From contig CP142451.1 in NCBI GenBank assembly GCA_038049695.1, forward strand, positions 13,080,001-13,144,000: a DNA stretch of 64,000 nt, given 5' to 3'. Source of the DNA: Cinnamomum chago. Lineage: Eukaryota > Streptophyta > Magnoliopsida > Laurales > Lauraceae. Both the position numbers and the translations under genes were made by a program. Below, piece after piece: positions 50,101 through 61,800 of this stretch (the first letter of the stretch is position 1; each line of letters opens with the position of its first letter). The notes under the pieces are model-generated. The model was not told the origin of the DNA. It searched no databases and saw nothing but the letters and a program-made list of their open reading frames with translations.

Positions 50101-52337
50101 TATGGTTATTATTATTATTTATTTTTATATCACACAGGTTGTATACGTGTTTCTGTTAAAATGAAATGTTTGATATTTATATGCAGGTCCTCCTCAGGTC
50201 CTGAAAACCAGGCCCCTCTTCAGCAGTTACTGCTCCCTGCACCACCAGCTCCAAATGGTCCAGCAACCCCTTCCGCCAAGATGGAACCCCATATAGATCT
50301 TCTCAGTGACAATTTCTTTACACCACAAGCCGATAATTCCCTAGCTCTTGTTCCTGTCAGCCAACCACCCACCACCATCAGTCCTCCCTCCAATCAGCAG
50401 AATATCTTAGCGCTTGCAGACATGTTTTCACTGGATAACAGTGCACCTGCTTCTCTTGTTGCTCAGTCAGTTCATTCGACACAGCTATACCCTTCAACGC
50501 CGCAGTCTCAGCCGCAGAACCAGCCACTGCAGCCTCAAGAGCCTGTTATTTATTCAAATGGGAGTATGCAGAATACAGGTCAACCTCAGTATGAACAGAC
50601 GCCATACATGCAAACTGCACATTCAAACCCAGAGTCAGATTCTTCATGGAACGCTCAGGGTGCTCAGAGTTTGGACCCCCAGCAGCAGGCACTTGTTTAT
50701 GGTATGTACTTGTTCCAAATTATTTAATGTTGCATGGAATATATGATGCCTAGATGCGGAAACCACTTCCGGACATGCCATGGATACGGAAGGGACACAG
50801 ATTTCACAGAAAGTGAACTATCTAATACGATGCGACACAATACATTGCTGATTTTGAAGTATCCGTGTTCCATAGCCTGGAATACACCTGCATAAACTTC
50901 ACTGCCCACTCCGATCATGCAATCTCACTCTGCCCAAGTGCCCCATACCCTTGAAAGCTTACTGTCTAATTTGTCTTTTCCCTGTTTAGGATAACATGTA
51001 CTTCAAATGTGTTGGAGTACCACCCATGTCAAATAGAGATATGGTAGGCATATCTTATATGATGCAGCTATATCCAAGCATTTTAGATCACCTAAATAAT
51101 TTTAATTTAAAAATACATAAAAATAAGAAATACAGTTGGAACTAATATGTGAATACATGTCTTTGTCCCTTGAGATTTGGCTGTCAAGAAAGTATTTGGA
51201 AGGCGAATTCTGGTGCGGCCAATCAGTTTTCCAGAAATCTTAATAATTACTGGATATAGAAGGAATTGGAAAGGAGTAGTAATTTACATGCCTGTGAAGT
51301 GTCAGGAACTGAGTTAGCCATGCCCTTGAATATTAAGCAATCAGAAACTATTTAAAAGATCAGATTCAGTTAATCATCCTTTCTCAACAGGTGCAAACAC
51401 CCAAAGCAGTGGTGGTCTACCACCACCACCTTGGGAAGTGCAACAAATGCAGAGAAGCTATGTTGGCAGTGAGCATCTCCAATCTACACAGGGCATGCCT
51501 CCTCCCCAACCAATGCAGAGCAGCCAGTTTGCAGGCATGCCTCCTCCCCAATCGATGCAAAGTGCCCATTTAGTAGGTATGCGGCCTCCACCAATGCAGA
51601 ATGGCCACCAGTTGATGTATTCTCAACCAACCCAAACTGGGGGCTTTTATCCTCAGCAGATGCAGAGTGGCCCATCAAGTGGAATGTACCCTCAATTTAT
51701 GCAGAGTGGCCGTGGTCCATCAGGTGTGAATGTGATGTACCCTCAACAGATGCAGAATGGTGGCGGCCCATCAGGTGTTATGTACCCTCAACAGATGCAG
51801 ATCACCACTGGCCCGTCAGGTGGCATGTACCCGCAACAGATGCAGAGCGGTAATGGCCCATCAGGTGCTCAACAGATTCACAGCAGTAGTGGTCCACCAA
51901 GTGGAATGTACCCACAACAGATGCAGAGTGGCCAGTTGACGAATATGTATCCTCAATCAATGCAGACTGGTCAGTTTGCATTTATCCATCCTCAGCTAAT
52001 GCAGGGTGGGCAACAACAGGTGGGTATGTATTCTCAGCCAATGCAGAGCAGCCCACAGATGGGTATGTATTCCCAGCCAATGCAGAGTGGCCAGCCTGCA
52101 GGCTATTTATATGACCAGGTGCGAGGGGCTTCGTTCCTCGAGCAAAGAATGCATGGACTTTCCATGCAAGATGACAGCAGTAGTAGGTACATGAACGCCT
52201 CATATCAGTCGCCTTCATCTGGCTACCAGCAGCCCATGAGGCCTGCCAAGCCAGAGGACAAGCTATTTGGAGATCTTTTGGACATCGTGAAGACGAAGCC
52301 AAACAAATCCAATCCCAGTAGAGTTGGAAGCTTGTGA
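37028..52337 (+). CDS. TOL: TOM1-like (TOL) VHS-GAT protein, ubiquitin-dependent endosomal sorting
   Basis: Ten exons: 37028-37128, 38277-38355, 42734-42832, 42921-43034, 43330-43490, 44274-44355, 44968-45053, 47743-47925, 50187-50701 and 51391-52337, giving 788 residues. TOL proteins act as the plant stand-in for ESCRT-0, binding ubiquitinated membrane cargo and passing it to ESCRT-I. Residues about 5-135 form the VHS domain ([55 protein letters not shown]). Residues about 187-275 form the GAT domain ([50 protein letters not shown]). The rest is a low-complexity Pro/Gln-rich tail with tandem YPQQMQSG repeats and a conserved end, [14 protein letters not shown]. It most resembles the long Arabidopsis TOL6/TOL9 group. 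Intron 2 is 4.4 kb and carries several transposons. Confidence 0.95.
39992..40162 (-). mobile_element. tRNA-derived SINE with perfect target duplication
   Basis: Read on the minus strand it starts with GCGGGGTAGCTCAGTTGG (A box TAGCTCAGTTGG). GGGTTTGAAATTGC (B box) follows about 40 bases later, then a GC-rich body ending in about 12 A. A perfect 15-bp duplication ATGTTTTCTTAACTT flanks it at 39977-39991 and 40163-40177. It is 171 bases long, in TOL intron 2, antisense to the gene. Well-conserved boxes and a perfect duplication suggest recent insertion. Confidence 0.87.
41032..41780. mobile_element. hAT-like element, TAGGCCTGTCAAT family, copy B
   Basis: Left end TGACCCTGTCAAT, right end inverted TAGGCCTATCAAT; flanks CGTGACAG (41024-41031) and CATGACAC (41781-41788) match at 6 of 8. 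It aligns with copies A and C through shared words such as ATTTAGGGTTGGGATTGGAC. It is 749 bases, in TOL intron 2. Confidence 0.77.
41995..42114. mobile_element. MITE, CTATGATGC family, copy 2
   Basis: Starts CTATGATGCC, ends inverted CTATGATACC; flanks CAGCTGGT (41987-41994) and CAGATGGT (42115-42122) match at 7 of 8. It is 120 bases, inverted relative to copy 1, in TOL intron 2. Confidence 0.8.
45460..45564 (+). mobile_element. RTE-type LINE 3' remnant
   Basis: The frame reads [20 protein letters not shown] then PNIVGTRL and stop, typical of the C-terminus of plant RTE-clade LINE reverse transcriptase. It runs into a GATGATGATGATGATG tail. Everything upstream is lost. It lies in TOL intron 7. 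Confidence 0.72.
46125..46412 (+). mobile_element. RTE-type LINE 3' remnant, longer copy
   Basis: Fragments [17 protein letters not shown] and, after a frame disruption, [17 protein letters not shown] resemble the end of the RTE LINE reverse transcriptase ORF. There is an in-frame stop just before WRNK. The tail is GATGATGAAGAAGAAG. It is less than 1 kb from the copy at 45460 and decayed. Confidence 0.7.
46796..46938. mobile_element. Mutator-like MITE, CAGKGGCGGA type, short copy
   Basis: Starts CAGTGGCGGACC and ends, inverted, AATGGTGGACC. Flanking 9-mers ACATGCGGA (46787-46795) and GCATGCTGA (46939-46947) match at 7 of 9. It has the same terminal type as the element at 30943 but only 143 bases, in TOL intron 7. 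Confidence 0.68.
47127..47162. repeat. (GA)n microsatellite
   Basis: About 17 uninterrupted GA units in TOL intron 7; a shorter GAGAGAGAG run occurs 30 bases earlier within an imperfect duplication of GTGGGAAATGCC. Confidence 0.85.
47511..47707 (+). mobile_element. two adjacent tRNA-related SINE fragments
   Basis: Two related blocks (47511-47590 and 47630-47707) share GAAGGTGCTCTG...TTGCAACC...AAG.TTG.AGG.T.GAGTCA, resembling tRNA-type A and B boxes, and each ends in a short A run. The second ends 35 bases before TOL exon 8, within the acceptor neighbourhood. Confidence 0.5.
48112..48680. mobile_element. possible hAT-like element in TOL intron 8
   Basis: The left edge GTAGTTTCCAATTTTGGTTC and the inverted right edge ATGGTTGTCAATTTCGTTC are similar to the CATAGTTGTCAAT termini at 49547. 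Possible flanks GCATACAA and GCATATGA match at 6 of 8. Boundaries are uncertain. Confidence 0.42.
49547..49976. mobile_element. hAT-like MITE, CATAGTT family, with GGAACGGAAT repeats
   Basis: Termini CATAGTTGTCAATTCC and, inverted, CACAATTGTCAATTCC match at 14 of 16, flanked by a perfect 8-bp duplication ATTTAAGT (49539-49546 and 49977-49984). Inside the ends, words like CCATTCCG/CGGAACGGAA repeat many times in both orientations. It is 430 bases, in TOL intron 8. Confidence 0.83.
50741..50875. mobile_element. MITE, CTATGATGC family, copy 3
   Basis: Left ATATGATGCC and inverted right CTATGGAACA termini, flanks CATGGAAT (50733-50740) and CCTGGAAT (50876-50883) matching at 7 of 8. It is more diverged than copies 1 and 2. 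It begins only 39 bases after the TOL exon 9 donor. Confidence 0.72.
51493..52107 (+). repeat. coding minisatellite in TOL exon 10
   Basis: About fourteen imperfect units of 12-17 residues built on the pattern [12 protein letters not shown] (roughly 39-51 bases each), changing from PPPQPMQS at the start through YPQQMQSG to YSQPMQSG at the end. The repeats are in frame throughout, so copy number can change without breaking the protein. Confidence 0.85.
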
Positions 52338-54404
52338 AATCATTGACCGATTTGGCTTTTGTTATTTCTTTCATTATTCTTTTTTTTTTTTTTTTTGGGT
52401 TCTCTATCTTTCTCCGTTTGCATGTTTTATTTTATTTTTTTTATTCTTCCATTTAGTCTCTTTCATTTTCATCTATCGATTCTTCTTCTTTTGGTGCTCT
52501 TATTATTCAGTCTTTATCTGGTGATTTGATTCATGTACATTCCATGTAGAAAAGAAAAGGGGAAAAATTACTGAGAATTCAAGACGTGTTTTGTTTTGAG
52601 GATGTTGTAATCCGATGATTGAGAGTATGTGGAATTCGAGTTGTTTGTAGATTAAAACAATAATATGTTGAAAAGCATGCATTACATTCAGTCTCTTTGC
52701 CTTTTGATGTTGTTGCTTCACATAAATTTTCCAAGGAACAAAACAACTAATTATCAAATGAAAACTGCTAGCAACTTGCCATAATCACCAGTTCCTTTTC
52801 TAAACCATTGCTGTGCACATTTTTTTTTTTTTTTTAATCTTCTTAATCATCTTTTGCCATTGGCAAAAGTCATCCATCTATATATACAATCAGTAGAATA
52901 CTACTGCAGATATACGAGGCAAAGGCTAACTTGAGGCAGTAGCTAATAAATAATACATACAGTAACATCAGCAGAATACGAATGCTACAATATAAGTTGT
53001 GAAATTCAACCTGTTAGCTGGTCCCAGGAGAAAGCATCATTGAAATGGGGACATTGAAAAACAGATCAAACCATTTCTGCAAGAGTCATTGAAGGAGCTT
53101 TATCGTTTGATATGAGGCAATCACTGAAGTAATAGCGATGATGTCAAGGGAGGTTGATTTACTGTCCTCAAACCGCTGAACTTATAGGGTAGGAAGTCAA
53201 TGATGGTTGATCTACTATCCTTAAACCAATGGCTGTGATGATTTGATTGAGATGATTTTATGCCCAAAAAGTCATACCGACAATGAGGACTTTTCACCAC
53301 AATTCCCTCTTACATTTGCATGCATCCAAGCGCATCCTACAAGGGCTTATACTTCTTTTTAACTTCTCCAGCATTTTTTTTTTTTCTCATATAACTCAAG
53401 GTTTATAGGATTTGTAAAAAGTGTCCCTTCTGTGTCACCAAAATCAATAGTCCTATTGAGAATGGGCAAACCACAATTAGGATTGTGTTTAATTTTTATA
53501 AAAATTACAACTTTGCCCTTACATCCATTAAACAAGAATATGTCATTTATTATTATTTTTGAATGGTAATGCTACATTAGATTAATGGTTTAAAATGTAC
53601 AACATAGAGAACCACTTTGGTTAATGAGATTCCAACTCAATCTTGCCGTACTGTTTTAAAAAGGTCTCATGTGAAGTTAAGACAAGGTCAAGTACCACTG
53701 CATACCCGGCGTGACAGAAACAAAAGTAAAAGCATGCAAAGGTATAAAATCTAAATACTTGCGCATAATACTAAATCTTATATAGGAGCTAGAAAAGAAA
53801 CATCTCTATCTATCCCCAACTTCGACAAAGCACCTACCATGCTGTTTGCCTCCAAAATGTCATATATACAAACCATCCCAAGTCCCAGTGGTTGCTCTCC
53901 AAATAACTGTCTAAAGTACACTATACTTAATCATTTATTTTAAAACTTTCATCAATCCAACAATGGGTCATGCATAATTGGATCAATTATAATTGACTAT
54001 TACTACAGGCTTTGATTGTTATTATGATCAATTTGGATTTAACAAAATGACCCTGTATTGATAAAAAAAAAATAAAAATTATAGGGTTATCCTCCCACAA
54101 AATGCACTATAATAACTTCCAATGTTTTAAGCTTTTGAGAAAAATAAGTCCAAAACTTTGACATTTATGCATATAAGGATAAAGTAGAAGGTATTAAAAT
54201 GAAAATGCAAGAGTCTATTTATAAATACTAAAACCACAAGGGCCTATTTACAAATCCTATGAAAGGGTATATAAAATATAAATAAAATTCTCTATCAAGA
54301 TCGGCAAACACGGACCCAAACAAAAAGACCTGTTTACATCCTGCATCCCACCAAAGAAATCAACCTAGCTGAAATGTGAAGCATGTCTTGGGTCTGCTCG
54401 TCAG

Positions 54405-55112
54405 TAGGCCTGTCAATGGGTCAGGCCAGGCCTGGGTGTGGGTTGTCTAATCCTATCACAAATATTGGATGGGCCTGCCAGGGGTTGTCCAATCCCGGCC
54501 CTAAATTTAGCAGGGCATGAGCTTTAGCATGATCTTGAACATAAGATCAAGATTCTCTAACTATTTATATACTGTCATTTTTCTGGGCTTGGGACCGGCA
54601 ATGCAATGAAACAAGCAATATGGTGAAGCTAAAAAAAATATTTTTGGTGACAGTAGAAAATCAATAGAAATGAGTATCATATGTTAGTCAAGTAATGTCT
54701 AAAAGCACTCAATAGAAATTATTTTTCTTTTAATATGGTTAAAAGATCAGTTAGTGCATTCCCATCATTACATGAATTACCATCATTATTTGGGTCATGA
54801 CTAAACCAATCTTCGTCTAGAAGGGGGATGGCCTTTTATGGGGAGATATATTAGGGCGAAGTTTAAAAAATAATCCTTTTAATTCACCATTTTTTAACTG
54901 TTACGAGGGCAGTTTGATAAACATATATAAAATTAGTAAAATAACCTTGCGGTCGGGCCTGGACATGTTCTACCCATTCTCAACCTCATTTTAGCCGGGC
55001 TTTCAAATAATTGTCCAAGCCCAGCCCGCTGGGCTCAATTCTTTTTAAAAGCCCTGTTTGTTTAGGCTTGGGAGCCATGTATCCATTTCAACGGGCAAAA
55101 TTGACGGACATA
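54405..55112. mobile_element. hAT-like element, TAGGCCTGTCAAT family, copy C
   Basis: Left end TAGGCCTGTCAAT, right end inverted TATGTCCGTCAAT; flanks CTCGTCAG (54397-54404) and CCTGTCAG (55113-55120) match at 6 of 8. It is inverted relative to copies A and B and is 708 bases long. Confidence 0.77.
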
Positions 55113-55560
55113 CCTGTCAGGTAAACCCCAACCAACTTACTTACAGTCTGGAGTTTGGACCATAGGTCAAAATTATTTTCTACGCCACAATTTCTTTCTT
55201 TAAGAGGGTACCCCCACCTCGTCATCAGTCAGCCAGATTTCTGGGACTCAAAACATGAATCATATTGATGCACCCATTTGAAGATCTGTCCATAAAATAC
55301 TGATAGTACCGTAGTGGCACAAATCAATCCTGCAGTTGTTTGTTCTCCTGGTCATTAACTTGATAAGACAATTCTGAGATGGAATAACCTGAAGACACTT
55401 GTACCATAGGATTGGGAGGAGGATGCAGATGGGTGATGGGCTGTTCAATAGGAAACGATGCATTTCTGACTTGGGAGCATGGCTGGAAGTCTAGAGAGAA
55501 CCATCATGGACCACTGCTAATACAAGGACACTGGATATATATATATATATAAATAAATTT

Positions 55561-55650
55561 TAGCCGACGCCAACATAGTCAAAACGAGGCTTTGATGATG
55601 ATGATATTTATATTTACAAGACAAAGCTTTGATGATGATGATGATGATGA
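55561..55650 (+). mobile_element. RTE-type LINE tail, duplicated
   Basis: TAGCCGACGCCAACATAGTC followed by GAGGCTTTGATGATGATGAT and, 35 bases on, a second CAAAGCTTTGATGATGATGA. The tail unit may have been duplicated by slippage or by a second insertion. Confidence 0.5.
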
Positions 55651-55895
55651 TAATGATATTTATATATATAAATAAATTCATGATAAGGAAAAAAAATGGT
55701 CCGATCTTGATCAATTTAATCATGATCGGAAGTGATTGGAAGTCACCAGAACAGAGAATTACATTTGCTTACACTGCAAGATAGAACGAGGCGGTCAAAT
55801 ATTGCAGTGACGCAAAACCATCTTGCTGTGTAGAACGAGGGCCGACTATTGCAGTGATGCAAAACCCATCTTGCAGTTCAATTGTGTTCTTCACT

Positions 55896-58800
55896 CTATA
55901 TTTCTGCATTCTCAATCTTCAATTTCAATTCTCCGTTTTCAACTGAGCGGCCGACTTTTGGAGGCAGGATATTATGAGATGCAGCAGTTGCACCCACGTT
56001 TACAGCCGCAGATGTATGTGTGGAAACCATAGCAATAGCCCTTGCTGCACCATTTCCAACTGGTTCCGAATGACTAACTGTTTCAGCTTTTGCAGCCAAC
56101 GAAGAAAACAATGCTTCTGTGATTGAAAAAAAAAGAGGAGACGACAAAAAAATGTCAGGTCTAAGAACACTTACATAGTTAAAGAAAGTTATATTTAAAG
56201 AGAGGCAATGATCTGGTGCAGGCTTTTATGCCACAAGGTGGTCCACCTTAGAATAGGGTAGATGCAATAGTGCCTCTCCATCACCTCTTGGAGGATACAA
56301 TCACATCAAGGTGAAGGTGATGAGAGGGCAGCCTATAATCTCTTGTAGGTTCGAGTCCCGGGGGTTGTGTTGTGCCTTGGTGTGCTTCTCTGTAAGCTTA
56401 AACTTTTAAAGTAAGTAGTTGTCAACAATTCCTACATATGGGTCCACCCTAGGCAGGCCACACTGACCTATATGAAGGCCGTTAACATATGGCTGAGGAT
56501 TTACCTTTCATTCCTCCAATGTTGATGAGCTTCGTAAGCCAATCCCGAAACTCAGTCAAAACACACCGTTCCTGCTCTGCGTACATCTCTGTCACTCCCT
56601 TTCCAAATGGTAACTGCAGAGAAGTACCTCGGCCATGGCCTGCACAACCAGAAGGCGATGCTGATGCCATGAATGACGTGTCTTGTTCATCGCACATCAG
56701 TGCAAGTGTTCCAGGAGACATTGGCCTTCCTTTCTGCACATCAGCACCATCTGATCCAGACTCTTCGGTAGCTGTCTTCTCTGTCTGGTTTGCATTTAAA
56801 TGGCTATCAACTTCAGCTTTCTGTATACCTGGTTCTTTCCGGCTATTGTTGCCATCTATACATGAAGAAGCATATGGCCCTTCCATCTGATCTTCTTTAT
56901 CTCCTTGCTCCTCTGTCGAACCTTTCCTCTCTGCAAATTTCAATCATACCAATAAAGAGAATCACAAATCCATTTTGTCAACTTGCTAAACAACGTTTAA
57001 ATAGAGCTTAGATAAGTGCATGAAAAACATGCAGTTGACCTGAATCCACAATCCAAATCGAGGAAAAGGCAGTAATTCTGTTTCATGAAAAACAGAGAAA
57101 CTTTAACTGCTTGGACAACCAAGTAATTTTTTTCATGAAAATTGTAGGGTACAAGAAAAAGCTAATACAGCACTATTAGCCCGTTTGTTGCAGTTGAAAT
57201 GTATTCCCCATTTATTCATTCTCATGTGAGTGTGATATAATCATTAGGGATGCATTTTTTCCTTTTATGTTCCCTGAATTAATTGCGTCGGCAGATTATT
57301 TTCCCTGTTTATTGGAGGTATACGGTTATCGGGCATAAGATGGCCGCTAAATTGGATCTCTCAATGGAGAAATTGATTCAGGCAGTAAGCTCATCCATCA
57401 TGGATGGATAGAACAAGATCCATCTTCTTCTTCTTCTTTAGTAGCCACTCAACCAGAATTTGATCAACAGAAACAATCATAATGGCCAACTGTTTGCATA
57501 TAATGTGGTTTACAAATGGCCAGGAGCAGTTTTTGAGGGAAAAAAGGGACCAACCATGGTCCAATCTTGGTGGGTCCTACCTATGGAACAGCTTAGACCA
57601 TTAACTTAGGGGTCATTTGCCTATTACGCATGGGAAATATAAATGAGATTTACACATGCAAGATTTGCATATGTGAATTTTACACATGTGAAACACATCA
57701 ACATGTTTGTTTATAAGACTTTGGAAGCACCATTTTCACATGAGTAAATGTTGAATGATTCGGATTACATATAAAAAAATTTTATTACCTCAAACTCTAT
57801 GAATAATACATGACACTAATCACCTTGGGGTTAATGGGTCAATAAAAAATCTGAACGGTTCGGATTAAAATGTTGGGGCCCACAGGAGTTCCAAAAAATA
57901 AAAGACGTGACCATGCGCCAATGTGAAGCATGTGCATCATTTACATATGTAAATGGGTGCAAACAAACGACCCTTATGTACGTATTACATTTGTATGTTT
58001 GTTGCGTCGCTGACCTTTTAGTTGAAGCAATATTAAGATCGATTAATCTCATTTAGATCAATGGCATAATGGTAAGATGGTGATGATGAGAGGCTTTACC
58101 CACTTCTATCAGACATGTTTACCCTTTCTAGGAGATATGAACTAATTTAAACCCAGAAGTTTTCCACAAGCTCTTTTGCTGTAAAGCACTTTGTTCATAA
58201 TAGTACCTATGTGAGTCAGACATGGAACAGAGACAGAAGTCCAACATGGTGACAACAATAAACCCAACACACATGATATACAAGGGCTCTGACACCAAAT
58301 GTCAAGGAATCCTACATTCAAAACATTTCAATGCAGAAACATGAGGTCCAGTAAGAATGTCACCAGTGACAATTTGAAGCACCAAACTTTCAAATGAAAT
58401 GCCAGTGAAGAAATGGTCAGCACTCAGCCCACCACTCCAACAGTGTAAACCACCTTTCCAACTGCACGAGCGTGACTAAATTAGTGCACCCAAGAGTGTT
58501 GGCTTTTCCTAGTAGAATAAATTAAGGCTGCGAGTTTTTGGCACTAGACGCTAGAATTCTTGTCAAATAAACATGCTCAGTCAAATTCTTACTCTGTTAT
58601 ACATTGTTTTTAGTATGTTATGCACATGCTCTTTAGATAAAGAAACCTGAAATATCATATGTAAATTCCAATGCTCGATATACGTACATTGCACTTGTTT
58701 TTATCTTTATTTTGATAAATGAATACCTGCTATTTTCTGGGCAGCCTCTCTTGATACAAACACTAAACGTCTGCATAGCTCGTTTACATTCTCTGGTTGG

Positions 58801-61800
58801 ACAGTGTCGGCTAATAAAGACCTTTAGCACAAACAAACACAGTTAAGTTCAGTGAAGCAAATAAGGAAAGCCAAAATCTTTATGGGCTCATACGTTTGGC
58901 AATGGGCTGCGTTTGACCAGTTGTGGTAGGACCCTTCATAAATTAGGCCCAAAATTACAGCCCAAACCTGGCATATTCATAAATCTGCCCCTCTGCCCCC
59001 ACACCCTCTCCCTCTTTGTTCACATGCACCCAAAAAAAAAAAAGAGATGAAGAAGAAGAAAAAACCACAATCATAAAACAATTTAAACCAGGGTGTGGGT
59101 AATGCCCAAGAAAGAAAAGCATGAAAACTGGACCGGCAGCTGTTCCTTTTATTAATCCAGCCTAAATTTAAGCCCAGTTCGACCAGCAGGCACAAAAAGG
59201 TATCAAGCCTGACCTTTAGTGGGTCAGGCCTGGAAGCAAACTCATCAGCCCAGCCCATTGCCAGTTCTAGAATTTCATATCATAAAATAATCATTGATTC
59301 CACACATGTTTCGAGAATTGAGAGACGGTGGATACCTGTATGTACCATTCAAAAAAAAAAAGAAAAGAAAAGAAAAAAAGGATACCTGTATGTGAGTTTT
59401 GAAGATCCTGAAACTGCAGGATTAGCAACGTGAGTTGAAGGAAAAGATGTCAAGGATGAGGAAGGTGCAGTCGTCTTCAGATTTGCCTGGAACGCAGCAA
59501 ATCAAAATGGCTTGATTCAGTGAAAAAAATGCTTAATCAGAAGTGGCCAAAAATTATTAATCAGCCATGGCCAGGAAGAATAAGAAACTGAGATTAATAG
59601 GTATCCCAAGAAAATAAAATTTTGAACTTTGGTTTCTTTACTAATTTCTCGTGGGCATTTTGAACATTTTCTTTTCATTCTTTTTACCAAGAAAGACTAT
59701 TTGATGTAAAGAGTTACTGCAATTTCTTCTTAACCATTTCCTTTTGGGACGATTACATACTATCCCATCCATTTCTGTCTTATTAGACTGTGATTACTGC
59801 TCTGAGGATGCAGATACACTCACAACCACACTAAATAGATAGTCCCACCTTTATGTAAAGTTCTGTGATCCAAATCCATTCTTTACTTTCATCAGCTTCC
59901 ATTGGTGTTTTCAAAATATTAACACAACATTTTGAGCAAGAAACAAAAACATGCTTATTAAATCATTTTGAAATAGGAAATCTTTTCCATGGGTGTCTTC
60001 AAAATATTTACATAACATTTTTAAGCAAGCAACAAAAACCTGCTTATTAAATTATTTTGAATCAACTATGGTATCATATGTTGATCATAATTTAGAAACA
60101 TTAACAATGTAACCAGTAAAAGTTTCTCTTCTGCAATGATCAGGATCATCAGATGATACCTGTGGAAATTGGCCAAGCTGATGAATGGGTGAATCCTTGG
60201 TTGCTGTCCCAAAATACAGTTCCTGGTTTTTCCTCTTCTTGAGAGTTGGAGGTGAGGCATAGCCGATAGCTCCAGTAATGGCAGCATTAGCAGCTTGCTG
60301 GATATAGGCGAGGGAGTTACCATGTTCCCCATGGAAGAGAGCCCGCCTCTCTTCACTGCCTTCACGATTTTTGCACTCAACGCATTTACAATTTTCAGAG
60401 CAAAGAATGTTGGCTTGGAAGCACTCACAGTACTTCTTGAGGCACCCAGATTTCTTGCAGTGACATCCCTTGTTGTGCTTCCCTGCATGTGGGAGGTCTC
60501 CTGCCTCATCCTATGTATATATGTCAAAGCAGGCCATAAGTATGTCAAAGTAAGCATATAATAATGCAATTTATTTATGAGTTATTCAGCAAGAAAATGT
60601 GACTTTTGAGTGGGGTACAAGGAATGTGTTAGATCTCAAAGACATTGAAACTGGGGTTGAAGAAGATTCCAAAATGTATGTGAGATTTGATATTTCTTCC
60701 TTACTATAGAATATAGATGCAAAAGTACCAATATGTACAAGTAAAATGCCTAAACTACCTAGACAAAAAAAGTCAATCTACACACGTGTAACCTATCAGA
60801 AACCAAAGGGTAGAGACAATGTGCCCAAGATCTAGCAAGATCAATTTCAACAGAAGCATTCAAGTTACCTGGATCTTTCCAGAATGACTGCAAATTCTTT
60901 CTGATGACACAGGAAACAATTATCTTTAATTTTCTTTCGATCTAAAAGGCCAGAATCTACAGAGAGTTCATTATATTTATTTCAGTTTATTTTTTGAACA
61001 ACAATGATTTGCTTATTTGTATTATTAATTAGTCACAAGGTCTTCAGTCCCAGTAAGGTGTTGTAACTTGCATACAAACTGGTGCTGTAACACTGTATAA
61101 AAATATCTCTGATGATGAAAATACTACAAAGAACATTAATCATTAAGTGAGCATGTGATTGACAGAAAATACGTGCTATATTTACCACAAATTAGCATAA
61201 ATAATGATTTCACAACAAAAAATATATATATAATTATAGATCAAGTGTAAGTAATCTTTCTTTTTTTTATTCTGATTGGTAACATGACTTGAACACACAA
61301 CCTCTGCAATAGTGAACACCTTCCATTGTGCCACAGGTTCTTGTCCTAATGCGAGTAATTTTACTTCCAGAATAAGCACAAGATTGGACTTTATAGTCAA
61401 CATGTGACGTTTTTACACATTAGTAGTACATGCCACATAAGTTCAATGTTTACAATTTGCAGACATCAAAATTAACCGAGTAATGGTTATGGTTCCATAC
61501 AATGAAAAATAAAATAAAAAGTAGTAAAAAGTAAAGAAAGAATGAATACCCTCCTATCACGATTTGCATGTGGACTACTGGCAATCTTTGGTCGAAAAGC
61601 ATTTGGATTACGCTCTAGTGTAAGATCAATAGCTTCTTTCCTTGCAGCATCATTTTCAGAATTATTACAACAGTTTGCACAGTTGCATCCATCACAGTAA
61701 ACTCCAGATGCAAAGCACTCGCAATACCTGACTCATGCAAACAGCATAAGTAGTACAATCTCCAACTAATGCATCTCACAGCATTGATGTGTACACATTT

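Larger units (their letters stand above)
52338..55895. other. intergenic between convergent TOL and TCX genes
   Basis: Starts with the T-rich TOL 3' UTR. Named contents are a hAT-like element (54405-55112), (AT)n near 55534-55552 and LINE-tail fragments (55561-55650). The remaining 52.8-54.4 kb shows no coding sequence or recognisable element. Confidence 0.45.

Noticed and set aside
51982..52374. 130-residue minus-strand open frame opposite TOL exon 10
   Set aside because: Repetitive shadow of the YPQQMQSG array.
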